Position numbers and translations under genes: made by a program. From Ramlibacter sp. WS9 (GTDB lineage Bacteria > Pseudomonadota > Gammaproteobacteria > Burkholderiales > Burkholderiaceae_C), in NCBI RefSeq assembly GCF_003797765.1, contig NZ_RKMB01000003.1, positions 186,001 to 250,000 of the forward strand: a stretch of 64,000 bases of DNA, given 5' to 3'. Positions 51,160 to 61,300 of the stretch are shown here, piece by piece. Numbering within the stretch: position 1 is the first letter of the stretch; every line of letters starts with the position of its first letter. Under the pieces are notes generated by a model. That model was given only the letters and a program-made list of their open reading frames with translations, ran no database searches and was not told where the DNA came from.

Positions 51160-51525
51160 CTATTCCCTCGCGCTTGCGCCCAGCGGGCTCGGGCGCGAGC
51201 GCAATCCCTGCGGCAACAGGTTGTCGAACATGCCGGACACGCCCACGAGCATCTGGCGCGCCGCAGTCTCTCCATGGGCGGCGGCCAGCACCTCCATCAG
51301 GTCCCCGCGCAGGAACCAGAGTGCCTGCACGTCGCCTGCATAGCGGATTCGGCGTTTGACGTGCGAGGCGCGGTCGCCCTCGGCCCCGCCGAGCAAGGCC
51401 AGCATCGACTCGCGAATGTCCTCCACGCCGATGCCTTCCGCCACGGCTTGGGAGGAATCATGCGGGTGACTCGCGGAGAAGATTGCGTGGATGCTGCTTC
51501 TGAGATTGGGTTTGAACCAGCGCAT
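51160..51525 (-). CDS. Unknown small protein, paralog of the one at 16474
   Basis: A 121-residue soluble protein sharing its first 12 residues (MRWFKPNLRSSI) and the core RRIRYA-x-DVQ-x-LW-x-LRGDLM with the protein at 16474-16818; the first ~35 coding bases are also nearly the same. Residues 13-32 differ and are longer here. It begins 8 bp after the MerR-pseudocyclase stop, so the two are almost certainly co-transcribed. No known family; predicted helical, without signal or membrane segment. Confidence 0.83.
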   Translation of the reverse strand: MRWFKPNLRSSIHAIFSASHPHDSSQAVAEGIGVEDIRESMLALLGGAEGDRASHVKRRIRYAGDVQALWFLRGDLMEVLAAAHGETAARQMLVGVSGMFDNLLPQGLRSRPSPLGASARE

Positions 51526-51533
51526 GGCTTACC

Positions 51534-52958
51534 TCACTTCCGGTTGTCGGATGGGGGCCCGAAGTCCAGGACTTCGGTGACGGGCAGGCGCGCGACCGCT
51601 CGCAGCGCCTCCTGGGCGGGCGAATCCAGGTCCGCCAGGTTCTCTACACGCGAGAAGACGCTGTTCACGGGCGCATCGCCGCCGGCGGCATGGCGGCGTA
51701 CGCCGTACTTCAGCCGGGCGCGCTCCTCGGGGAGGAGCCTGGCCACCAGGTCGCGCGTCGCCCAGACGGCTCCGTCGCACGCAATGCTCGACAGGGCGGC
51801 GGCATGGTCCGCCGCATCCCCCATGACCGTCATTTCCGATTGCGGTCCCGGGCGCACGTGCCCCAGCCATTCCCGGCCCTGGGCGAGGCCCGTGTTCATG
51901 AACAGCTCGGTGCTCCAACCCTTGCGGGATTGCCACTGCCGGCTCACGCGGCGCATGGCCGCGCGCACTTCCCATGCGGCCGCCAAGGCGTTGGACAAGT
52001 GGCTGGAGCCGGGCTGGGCAAGGAAGTAGCAGACCATTCCTTCGCTCGGGTGCCGTCCGCATGAGCCCTGGTGCCGTTCGAAGATGGGGTCCAGCTGCAG
52101 CCAGATGTCGTTCACGAGTTCGAAGTACTCTTCCGGCGGAAGCTCCGCCCACAGGCGGGCCGGCTGCTGCAGGCCCGCGAACAGCACGGCCATCTGGGTA
52201 AGGACGGGCCGGCCGGTGCCCGCATCGGTGGCCGCCCGGCCGGGCAGCGCCGCCATCGCAGTCAGCCCGGCCGCGTCCATGCCGCCCGGCAGGTAGATAA
52301 AGAGCGTCCCTTCCCTGAAACTGATCGCATAGAGGAACTGCGGCGAAGTGCCGCCAGGCAACGTGAGCACCACCGGTGTGCGCACGACCATCGGGTAGTC
52401 GAAGGGTTCGGCCTCGCCGTAGAAGCGTTCCAGAACCACCGCGTCGGGCGCGGCCAAGCCGCTGCAGAGATCGCCGAGGCCGACGCCGCGTTGCCGGGCC
52501 AACCCGGCGTGAAGCCGCAGGATGGCTTGGCGCGACTCGGGCGCGACCCCAGCCAACTCGGGCCAGGCTAAGGTTCCGGACCTCTCGTTTGCCCAGACCA
52601 GCTCGAACCGATTGTCCAGAAGGTAGGCGGGATGGTCGAGGCTGTCGAAAGACAAGGCGGGAACCGAGCCGGGGCGGGCTGCATTCGCCGCGCCCACCGG
52701 AGCCCTTGCGTTTTGCCCCACCCCTCCGCCGAAGTGTTCGGCGATGCGGTCGAGGTTCCAGCCCTCCCGCTTGAGGCGCTGGATTTCCTCAATGCGCTGC
52801 AAGACTTCCGCAGGAAAGTAGCCGATGCGCCGCGCCGTCGTGTCGCTCGCCTCGGGCGCCATGACCTCGGGCCGAGGCACGATGCCGCTGCTGATGTAGT
52901 TGTTCAGCGTGGCCCGGGAAATCCCGGTTTTCTCCAATACCTCTTTGCTGGAATACAA
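51534..52958 (-). CDS. MerR-type HTH + PAS-like + degenerate class III cyclase regulator
   Basis: A 474-residue protein from the TTG at 52958, chosen because AGAGG lies 5 nt upstream and because the frame further up is promoter DNA. Residues 1-75 are a MerR-like winged helix ('LYSSKEVLEKTGISRATLNN', 'ARRIGYFPAEVLQRIEEIQR'). About 105-130 is PAS-like ('LDHPAYLLDNRFELVWANER'). About 250-425 follows the class III nucleotide cyclase pattern ('TQMAVLFAGL', 'LPPEEYFELVNDIWLQLDPI', 'GMVCYFLA', 'FMNTGLAQGREWLG', 'EMTVMGDAADHAAAL'), but both metal Asp positions are lost (FADL to FAGL, GDG to SEG) and the Asn and Arg of VNLAARL are replaced, so it should not make cAMP. It may sense a ligand or nucleotide and control its own promoter. 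Confidence 0.85.
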   Translation of the reverse strand: MYSSKEVLEKTGISRATLNNYISSGIVPRPEVMAPEASDTTARRIGYFPAEVLQRIEEIQRLKREGWNLDRIAEHFGGGVGQNARAPVGAANAARPGSVPALSFDSLDHPAYLLDNRFELVWANERSGTLAWPELAGVAPESRQAILRLHAGLARQRGVGLGDLCSGLAAPDAVVLERFYGEAEPFDYPMVVRTPVVLTLPGGTSPQFLYAISFREGTLFIYLPGGMDAAGLTAMAALPGRAATDAGTGRPVLTQMAVLFAGLQQPARLWAELPPEEYFELVNDIWLQLDPIFERHQGSCGRHPSEGMVCYFLAQPGSSHLSNALAAAWEVRAAMRRVSRQWQSRKGWSTELFMNTGLAQGREWLGHVRPGPQSEMTVMGDAADHAAALSSIACDGAVWATRDLVARLLPEERARLKYGVRRHAAGGDAPVNSVFSRVENLADLDSPAQEALRAVARLPVTEVLDFGPPSDNRK

Positions 52959-52970
52959 ATCGGCCTCTGT

Positions 52971-53018
52971 ATTTGGACTGTCCAAATTAACTATTAGACA
53001 GTCCAAATGCAATGTCAA
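52971..53018 (-). promoter_or_regulatory. Promoter and paired operators of the MerR-pseudocyclase gene
   Basis: On the minus strand TTGACA at 53018-53013 is a consensus -35, with TAATAG 16 bp further as a weak -10. A perfect 8-bp palindrome, ATTTGGAC-N-GTCCAAAT, lies at 52971-52987 and an imperfect copy (GTCCAAAT with a 5/8 partner arm) at 52992-53008; their centres are 21 bp apart, two helical turns. The imperfect copy lies between -35 and -10, the normal position for MerR-family proteins, which suggests autoregulation. Confidence 0.7.
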
Positions 53019-53128
53019 CCTATTTGCGCCCAGCGGCGCCCTTCCGTGTCCGGCCCGCTACACATGGAGTTTTCGGGCATCGCCGATCCGCCGGGCGCGC
53101 CGCCGCCGGAGGCCTGAATGCGCACTGC

Positions 53129-53134
53129 TACAAT
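53129..53134 (+). promoter_or_regulatory. -10 box of tRNA-Ser
   Basis: TACAAT, 10 bp before the mature tRNA 5' end, is a good -10 for a stable RNA promoter. No clear -35 hexamer is seen 17 bp upstream. Confidence 0.5.
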
Positions 53135-53144
53135 CGAGGGCTCC

Positions 53145-53235
53145 GGAGCGGTGGATGAGCGGTTTAAGTCGCACGCCTGGAAAGCGTGTGAGGGTTAATA
53201 GCCCTCCGCGGGTTCGAATCCCGCCTGCTCCGCCA
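53145..53235 (+). tRNA. tRNA-Ser (GGA anticodon)
   Basis: A 91-nt class II tRNA with encoded CCA (53233-53235). The acceptor GGAGCGG pairs with CTGCTCC (one G-T), the anticodon loop reads CTGGAAA with anticodon GGA for UCC/UCU codons, a long variable arm is present (GAGGGTTAATAGCCCTC), and the T loop is GGTTCGAATCCC. All arms fold. No integrase or direct repeat of the 3' end was seen nearby. Confidence 0.97.
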
Positions 53236-53243
53236 GTGAAAAC

Positions 53244-53272
53244 AAAAAAGCCCCGCAGCGCGGGGCTTTTTT
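53244..53272. terminator. Bidirectional terminator after tRNA-Ser
   Basis: AAAAAA-GCCCCGC-AGC-GCGGGGC-TTTTTT: a 7-bp GC stem with an A-tract and a T-tract on its two sides. It serves the tRNA on the plus strand and the kinase gene ending at 53285 on the minus strand. Confidence 0.93.
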
Positions 53273-53284
53273 ACGCCTGCACCT

Positions 53285-55378
53285 TCATGCCACTTTGGCA
53301 GTCTTGCTGCCCCGGCGCGCTTGCTGCGGGTCGGCCAGCATCGACAGAAGCAGGTTGACGTCGGCGGGCTTGACCATGTGGAAGTCGAAACCGGCCTGGG
53401 CCGATCGCATGCGGCTTTCCGCCTCGCCATAGCCGGTCAGCGCAATCATCAGTGCATCGCGCGACTCTGGCAGCGTCCGAAGGCGATGCGCCACTTCGAA
53501 GCCGTTCATGCCCGGTAACCCGATGTCCAGCAACACCACGTCGGGCCGGAAGTCCTCGGCAATCTTCAGCGCGGCCATGCCTTCGTTGGCGATCTTCACC
53601 TCGAAGCCTTCCATTTCCAGCAACGTCATCAATGTTTCGGCGGAAGCAGCCAGGTCGTCGACGACCAGGATGCGCGAAGGCGCCTTGCCGCTGGCGGGCT
53701 TGCGGGCGCGGGGCGATGCATCCGGCACCTCGGCCCCACCCGCAACCTGGGCCGGCAAGGTCACGACGATCTCCGTGCCCCGCCCTACCCCCTCGCTGTG
53801 CGCGGCGACCCGCCCGCCATGAAGTTCCACCAGGTGTTTCACCAGCGTGAGGCCGATGCCCAAGCCGCCTTGGGCTCGGTCGAGCGACTGGTCGGCTTGG
53901 GCAAACAGATCGAAGATGTGTGGCAGGAACGCCGGGTCGATGCCCGCGCCCTCGTCCCGCACGGATATCCGCACCTCCCCGTTGGCGTAGCTCGCGGCCA
54001 CGGTGATTGCCGTGTTCGGCCCCGAAAACTTGGACGCGTTGTTGACCAGGTTCGAGAGCACCTGGGCCAGCCGCACGGCATCGCCATTGAGCATGAGGTG
54101 TTCTTCGGGCAGTTCCACCCGCAGCGTCTGTTCGCGCGCAGCGAGCCGCGGCGAACTCGCTTCGACCGAACGCTCCACCAGGGATGCCAGGCTGAGTTTT
54201 TCCGGCTTGACCACGACCTTGCCCTGGACGATGCGCGAAACGTCGAGGAGGTCGTCGATGAGCCGCGCCATGTGGTCGGCCTGGCGGCCAATGACGTCGC
54301 GCGCCCAGTTCATGGTGGGCTGTGTGACGTTATCGCCCTGCATGATGTGCACCGCGTTGCGGATCGGTGCCAGGGGGTTGCGCAGCTCGTGGGCCAGCAT
54401 GGCAAGGAATTCGTTCTTGCGCCGGTCGGCCTCCTGCACGGCGGTATAGAGCCTGGCGTTCTCCATCGCGATCGACGCGCGGCTCACCACTTCCTTGGCG
54501 AGTGCCACGCGGGACGAATCCATGGTTGCTCGTGGCCCGAACAGCACCAGCGCACCGCGCACGCGGCCTCCCGCGAGCAAGGGGCAGATGGCGGCCGCGT
54601 TGCCGCCATCTGTCCAAATCTCGAACGATTTCTTGTCCAGCACCCGCGACAAGGCGGCGCGCATGCCCTCGGGCATGGTTTCCGGCGCATCCTCGGCGAC
54701 CCAGGGATGGCTTTCGATCCGCGTGATCGCGCCGTCCGTCACCAACGCCAGAATGGCGCGGTCCGCGAGCATCGGCACGGCCACGTCGAACATCGCCTGG
54801 ATGGTGTCCTCGATGCTCAGCGAGCGCGACATCTGCTGGCTGGCCTCGGCCAGGAAGTCCGAGCGATGGATGGCGTCTTCCGCGGCTTCGCGCGCGGCTT
54901 CGGAGCGCGCCAGCGCCTCCCGCGCGGCTGCCTGCTGCTGCAGCTGGCGGTTCATGCGGAACAGCTCGACGAACACCCTCACCTTGGAGCGCAGCACCTC
55001 CGGCACGACGGGCGACGGGATGTAGTCGACGGCACCGAGCGCATAGCCACGCTTGGCCTGGCGCTCGTCCACATAGGCGGTGATGAAAACGATCGGTGTC
55101 TGCGACGACTTCTTGTACTGGCGGATCAGGCTGGCGGTTTCCAGGCCGTCGATGTCCGGCATGTTCACATCGAGCAGGATGACCGCGAATTCCATCTCGA
55201 GGATGTAGCGCAATGCCTCCTGGCCCGAGCGGGCGCTGACGATGTTCTGGCCCAGCTCGTCCAGGATGCTGCGGAAGACGACGTGCTTTTCCTGCAGGTC
55301 GTCCACCACCAGGATGTTGACCTTCTCCCGCTCGAGCTGCGCCGGTTGCGTGCCTTCGACGGTCACTGGTGCAGCCAT
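53285..55378 (-). CDS. Hybrid histidine kinase, REC-GAF-HisKA-HATPase-REC
   Basis: A 697-residue soluble kinase without membrane segments. An N-terminal receiver (phospho-Asp70, 'AVILLDVNMPDIDGLET') precedes a coiled coil and a GAF-like domain (about 190-340). The kinase core follows, with His at about 330 in 'FLAMLAHELRNPLAPIRNAV', then the ATPase domain ('GGLGIGLTLVKHLVELHGG') and a C-terminal receiver ('DVVLLDIGLPGMNGFEVAHR', Asp about 616). The ATG at 55378 lies inside the end of the upstream kinase gene (16-nt overlap), so the two are translated together and probably act in one phosphorelay. Confidence 0.94.
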   Translation of the reverse strand: MAAPVTVEGTQPAQLEREKVNILVVDDLQEKHVVFRSILDELGQNIVSARSGQEALRYILEMEFAVILLDVNMPDIDGLETASLIRQYKKSSQTPIVFITAYVDERQAKRGYALGAVDYIPSPVVPEVLRSKVRVFVELFRMNRQLQQQAAAREALARSEAAREAAEDAIHRSDFLAEASQQMSRSLSIEDTIQAMFDVAVPMLADRAILALVTDGAITRIESHPWVAEDAPETMPEGMRAALSRVLDKKSFEIWTDGGNAAAICPLLAGGRVRGALVLFGPRATMDSSRVALAKEVVSRASIAMENARLYTAVQEADRRKNEFLAMLAHELRNPLAPIRNAVHIMQGDNVTQPTMNWARDVIGRQADHMARLIDDLLDVSRIVQGKVVVKPEKLSLASLVERSVEASSPRLAAREQTLRVELPEEHLMLNGDAVRLAQVLSNLVNNASKFSGPNTAITVAASYANGEVRISVRDEGAGIDPAFLPHIFDLFAQADQSLDRAQGGLGIGLTLVKHLVELHGGRVAAHSEGVGRGTEIVVTLPAQVAGGAEVPDASPRARKPASGKAPSRILVVDDLAASAETLMTLLEMEGFEVKIANEGMAALKIAEDFRPDVVLLDIGLPGMNGFEVAHRLRTLPESRDALMIALTGYGEAESRMRSAQAGFDFHMVKPADVNLLLSMLADPQQARRGSKTAKVA

Positions 55379-58300
55379 GCCCGCAAGACCGCCAGGAGAT
55401 CCTGCGTGTTGACCGGTTTGGAGAGGTAGTCCCATGCGCCTGCTTCGATGCATTTCTCGCGGTCGCCCTTCATGGCCTTGGCAGTCACCGCAATCATCGG
55501 CAGGTCTTTGCCCGCCGGCAGTTTGCGGATTTCCTTCATCGTGGCCATTCCGTCCATCTCCGGCATCATGATGTCCATCAGCACCACCTTGATCTGGGGA
55601 TCGGTTGCCACGCGGGTGATCGCATCTCGACCATTATCGGCCCAGACGATGTCCATGGCGTGCTCTTCCAGCACCGTCGCCAGGGCAAAGATGTTGCGCA
55701 TGTCGTCGTCGACGATCAGAACGCGCTTGCCGGCCAGCGGTTTGCTCGACTCGTGGATGTTGTAGATGAGCGAGCGCTTGGCTTCGGGCAGGCGTGCCAG
55801 GTTGTGGTGCAGCGCAAGCAGCGTGTTGTCGAACAGCGTGGGCACCGTATGGGCTTCAAACACCGTCACGGCGTCATCCGAGTGCCAGGACAATTTGCCC
55901 GAGTCCTTGGCGCCCCCGTGGTAGACCACCAGCTGCAGCGGGCCTAGCCCCGCCTGCGCAGAGAGCAGGCGCCGAGATTCGTGGGCGTCCAGGCCGGGGA
56001 AGCCGTCCTCCAGCACGACAGTGTCGAAGCGGCTCTCTTCCAACGCCTCGTTCAGCTTCTCGCCGCTCTTGACCACGGTGATCGCAATCTCCTCGCCCTC
56101 GATCTGCGTGAGGAAATCGCGGCGCGTGGCCACGTCCTTCAGCGCGACCAGCAGGTTCTTCTGCGGCCGAGCCAGGTAGGCGTGCAGCTTGTCAAGCATT
56201 TCGTCCAGCACTTCCTTGGACTGGATCGGTTTTTCGACGAAGGCCATGGCGCCTGAATGGAATGCCCGCTCCTTCGAGTCGTCGGTCGAGATCACGCACA
56301 CCGGCAGGTGGCGCGCCCCCATGTCCTGCTTGATGCGGTCCAGCACGCGCCAGCCGTCCATGTCCGGCAGATACATGTCGAGCGTGATCGCCGAGGGCTT
56401 GTATTGCGTGGCGAGCGTCAGCGCACCTGCGCCCATCGCCGTGACCAGGCCCTTGAAGCCCTTGGCCCGTGCGGCGTCGAGCAGGAAGCGAGCGAAGGCC
56501 AAGTCGTTTTCCACGATCAGCAGGACCAGGTCGCCCTGCTGGATGGTGTCGCGGTCGTCGTTGGCCTCATTGGCCGCGACGCTGCCCTCCTCGGCCACGA
56601 CGACAGCGTCCTGCACCGGTTCGACCCGGCCGATCCGCTTCATGCCCGGCGGCGGCAGCTCGACGCGCGTTTCCGCCACCTGCGCCGCACGGCGAACACC
56701 GCGGGTGCCGGAGTAGACCAAGGGCAGGTACAACGTGAAGGTGCTCCCCTGCCCGGGCGCGCTGGAAAGGCGAATCTCGCCACCCAGCAGCTTGGAGAGC
56801 TCGCGGCTGATGGCCAGGCCGAGCCCGGTGCCGCCGTATTTGCGGCTGGTCGAGCCGTCGGCCTGCTGGAATGCCTCGAAGATGATCTGCTGCTTGTCGC
56901 CCGAGATGCCGATGCCGGTGTCGGAGACCGAGAAGGCCAGCACCTGCTGCGTGCGATTCAGCTCTTCGTTGTCCGGCGTCCATCCGGTAAAGACCTCTTC
57001 CACCGTCAGCGTCACATGGCCCTGATGCGTGAACTTGAAGGCGTTGGACAGCAGGTTCTTCAGGATCTGCTGCAGGCGCTTCACGTCGGTGACCATCGAC
57101 GTCGGCAGGTTCAGGCCGGTGTGGATCATGAAGTCCACGTTCTTCGCCTCGGCCACATGGCGGAAAGTGCGCTCAACATACAGCTGCAGGTCCGAGAGGC
57201 GCAGCTCGTTGACGTCGACGACCACCGTACCGGATTCGATCTTGGACAGGTCCAGGATGTCGTTGATCAGCATCAGCAGGTCATTGCCCGACGAGTGAAT
57301 CGTCTTGGCGAACTCCACCTGCTTGGGCGAGAGATTGCCGTCCGGGTTCTTCGACAGCTGATCGGACAGGATCAGCAGCGAGTTGAGCGGCGTGCGCAGC
57401 TCATGCGACATGTTGGCCAGGAACTCGGACTTGTACTTGGACGTGAGGGCGAGCTGCTTGGCCTTGTCTTCCAGGGCCTGCCGCGCCTGCTCCACTTCCT
57501 GGTTCTTGCGTTCCACCTCGTGGTTCTGGTGCACGAGCAGCCGGGCCTTTTCCTGCAGCTCCTCGTTGGTCTGCTGCAGTTCCTGCTGGCGGCTTTGCAA
57601 CTCTTGCGCGAGAGACTGCGACTGGGTCAGCAGGTCTTCCGTCCGCATGTTGGCTTCGATCGTGTTGATCACGATACCGATCGATTCCGTCAGCTGGTCC
57701 AGGAAGGCCTGGTGGGTCGGGTTGAAGCGCTCGATCGAAGCCAGCTCCACAACCCCGCGGACCTGGCCTTCGAAGATGATGGGCAGCACCAGCACGTTGA
57801 GCGGCGCCACTTCAGTGAGGCCGGAAGAGATCTTCAGGCTGTCGGGGATCGACGAGGTCAGCAGGATCTTCTTGCGGTCGTACGCGCACTGGCCGACCAG
57901 GCCCTGACCCAGGTCGACTTCCTTGCCGTACGAACCGTGGCCGTCCGACGCATAGCTGGCCATCAGGCGCAGCTTGGGCTGCTCGTGCGTGTAGCGCAGC
58001 ACATAGAACTCGGCCTGCTGGGCGCCCACCACCGGTGCCAGCTCGGACAGGATCAGGTGACCCACCGCCACCAGGTCCTTCTGGCCCTGCAGCATTCGCG
58101 AGAACTTGGCCAGGTTGGTCTTCAGCCAGTCCTGCTCCGTGTTCACCTGCGTCGTGTCCTTCAGGTTACGGATCATCTCGTTGATGGTGTCCTTCAGCGC
58201 GGCCACTTCGCCCAGCGCCTCCACGGTGATCGACCGGGTCAAGTCACCCTGCGTCACGGCGGTGGCCACTTCGGCAATTGCTCGCACCTGCGTCGTGAGG

Positions 58301-61300
58301 TTGGCGGCCAGCTGGTTCACGTTTTCAGTGAGGCCCTTCCAGGTACCTGCCGCGCCCGGCACCTTGGCCTGGCCGCCGAGCTTGCCTTCTACGCCCACTT
58401 CGCGCGCCACCGTCGTCACCTGGTCGGCGAACGTGGCGAGCGTGTCGGTCATGGAGTTGATGGTGTCGGCCAAGGCGGCGATCTCGCCCTTGGCTTCCAC
58501 GGTCAGCTTCTGGTCGAGGTCGCCGTTGGCCACGGCGGTCACCACCTTGGCGATACCGCGCACCTGCGAGGTCAGGTTACCGGCCATGAAGTTCACGTTG
58601 TCGGTCAGGTCCTTCCAGGTGCCGGCCACGCCCTGCACGTCGGCCTGGCCGCCCAGCTTGCCCTCGGTGCCCACCTCACGCGCCACGCGCGTCACTTCCG
58701 ATGCGAATGATCGCAGTTGGTCCACCATGGTGTTGATCGTGGCTTTGAGTTCGAGAATCTCGCCCTTCACGTCCACCGTGATCTTCTTCGAGAGGTCGCC
58801 TGCCGCCACGGCCTTCGTCACGTCGGCGATGTTCCGCACCTGCGACGTCAGGTTGCCGGCCATGAAGTTCACGTTGTCGGTCAAGTCCTTCCAGGTACCG
58901 GCCACGCCTTGCACATCGGCCTGGCCGCCCAGCTTGCCTTCGGTACCCACTTCGCGCGCCACCCGCGTCACTTCCGATGCAAACGAACGGAGCTGGTCCA
59001 CCATGGTATTGATGGTGTTCTTGAGCTCCAGGATTTCACCCTTCACGTCCACCGTGATCTTCTTGGACAAGTCGCCGGCCGCCACGGCCGTCGTCACTTC
59101 AGCGATGTTCCGCACCTGGGACGTCAGGTTACCGGCCATGAAGTTCACGTTGTCGGTCAAATCCTTCCACGTGCCCGCCACGCCCTGCACGTCGGCCTGG
59201 CCGCCCAGCTTGCCTTCGGTGCCCACTTCACGCGCCACCCGCGTCACTTCCGACGCGAATGACGAGAGCTGGTCCACCATCGTGTTGATCGTGGCCTTGA
59301 GTTCGAGAATTTCGCCCTTCACGTCCACCGTGATCTTTTTCGAGAGGTCACCGGCCGCCACGGCCTTGGTCACGTCGGCGATGTTCCGAACCTGGGCCGT
59401 CAAGTTGGAGCCCATGGAGTTCACTGAATCGGTCAAGTCCTTCCAGGTACCGGCCACGCCCTGCACGTCGGCTTGGCCGCCCAGCTTGCCTTCGGTGCCC
59501 ACTTCACGAGCCACCCGCGTCACTTCCGACGCGAATGAGGAGAGCTGATCCACCATCGTGTTGATGGTGTTCTTCAGCTCCAGGATTTCGCCCTTCACGT
59601 CCACCGTGATCTTCTTGGACAAGTCGCCGGCCGCCACGGCCGTCGTCACATCGGCGATGTTCCGCACCTGAGATGTGAGGTTACCGGCCATGAAGTTCAC
59701 CGAGTCGGTCAAATCCTTCCAGGTGCCGGCCACACCCTGCACGTCGGCTTGGCCGCCCAGCTTGCCTTCGGTACCCACTTCGCGCGCCACCCGCGTCACT
59801 TCAGAGGCAAACGATCGCAGTTGATCCACCATCGTGTTGATGGTGTTTTTGAGTTCGAGAATCTCGCCCTTCACGTCCACCGTGATCTTCTTGGACAGAT
59901 CACCGGCCGCCACGGCGGTCGTCACCTCCGCGATATTTCGTACCTGGCCCGTGAGGTTCGAGCCCATGGAGTTGACCGAGTCGGTCAAGTCCTTCCACGT
60001 GCCGGCCACGCCTTGCACGTCGGCCTGACCGCCCAGTTTGCCTTCGGTACCCACTTCGCGCGCCACCCGCGTCACTTCAGAGGCAAACGATCGCAGCTGA
60101 TCCACCATCGTGTTGATCGTGTTCTTCAGTTCGAGGATTTCGCCTTTCACGTCCACCGTGATCTTCTTGGAGAGGTCACCGGCGGCCACCGCCTTCGTCA
60201 CTTCCGCGATGTTGCGCACCTGGGCCGTGAGATTCGAACCCATGGAGTTCACCGAGTCGGTCAAGTCCTTCCAGGTACCTGCAACGCCCTGCACATCGGC
60301 CTGGCCGCCAAGCTTGCCTTCGGTGCCCACCTCTCGCGCCACCCGCGTCACTTCCGAAGCGAATGACCGCAGTTGGTCCACCATGGTGTTGATGGTGTTC
60401 TTGAGTTCGAGGATTTCACCCTTCACGTCCACCGTGATCTTCTTCGACAGGTCACCGGTTGCCACGGCCTTCGTCACGCCGGCGATGTTCCGCACCTGGG
60501 CCGTGAGGTTCGACGCCATGAAGTTCACCGAGTCGGTCAAATCCTTCCAGGTACCGGCCACGCCCTGCACGTCGGCCTGGCCGCCCAGCTTGCCTTCGGT
60601 ACCCACTTCACGGGCCACCCGCGTCACTTCGGCGGAGAAGGTGCCGAGCTGCTGCACCATCTTGTTGATGATCATGGCCGTCCGCAGGAATTCGCCTTCC
60701 AGCGGCCGGCCATCGGCCTCCAGGGCCATCGATTTCGAAAGATCACCCTGCGCCACCGCACCAATCACGCGCGCCACTTCGGAGGTCGGGTGCACCAGAT
60801 CGGCGATCAGGGAGTTGATGGATTCGGCGGAGTCACGCCAGAAGCCACTGGCGTTGGGTACGAAGGCCCGCTCCTTGAGCTTGCCTTCCTTGCCGACCAC
60901 GCGCGACAGGCGGGCCAGCTCGTGTGACATGCGCAGGTTCTCGGCGACCACGTCGTTGAAGGCGTCGGCCACCTTGCCGAAGACGCCCGTCCAGTCCTGC
61001 GGCAGCTGGGCCGCGGCGTTGCCCTTCTTGAGGTCGGTCAACGCGGTGAGGAACGTGCGCGTGTGGCCCGAGAGCACGTCCACTTCATCCAGCACGGAGT
61101 TCACGGCCGCGACGTCGGCCTGCCAGAAGCCGGTGAGCTTGTCGTCGGGCAAGCGGCGCTGCTGGGCCACCGTGCGTGCCCCAGCCTCCACCGCCTTGAG
61201 CTTGTGCGATGTGCGGGCTGTCTGCGCCGTCAATTCATTGAATTCGGCGGCAATCTTGCCGTACACGCCGTCCCACTCCGTGGGCAGCGTCACGCCGCTC

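Noticed and set aside
52959..53018. An upstream TTG start at 53018 for the MerR-pseudocyclase gene
   Set aside because: That stretch is the TTGACA promoter and paired operators; the TTG at 52958 has AGAGG at the right distance.
53145..53235. tRNA-Ser as an attachment site of an integrated element
   Set aside because: No integrase gene, no second copy of the tRNA 3' end and no change in gene type on either side was seen.
53285..55378. The overlap of two kinase genes as a frameshift splitting one gene
   Set aside because: The upstream protein ends with a complete receiver domain and the downstream one starts with its own ATG and a complete receiver, so these are two genes.
58200..60660. Regular repeats as a CRISPR array
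   Set aside because: The unit is 276 bp, coding throughout and without spacers; it encodes HAMP domains.
56257..60927. Several long plus-strand frames opposite the HAMP-array kinase, themselves internally repetitive
   Set aside because: Their repetitiveness comes from the 276-bp units of the real gene on the minus strand.
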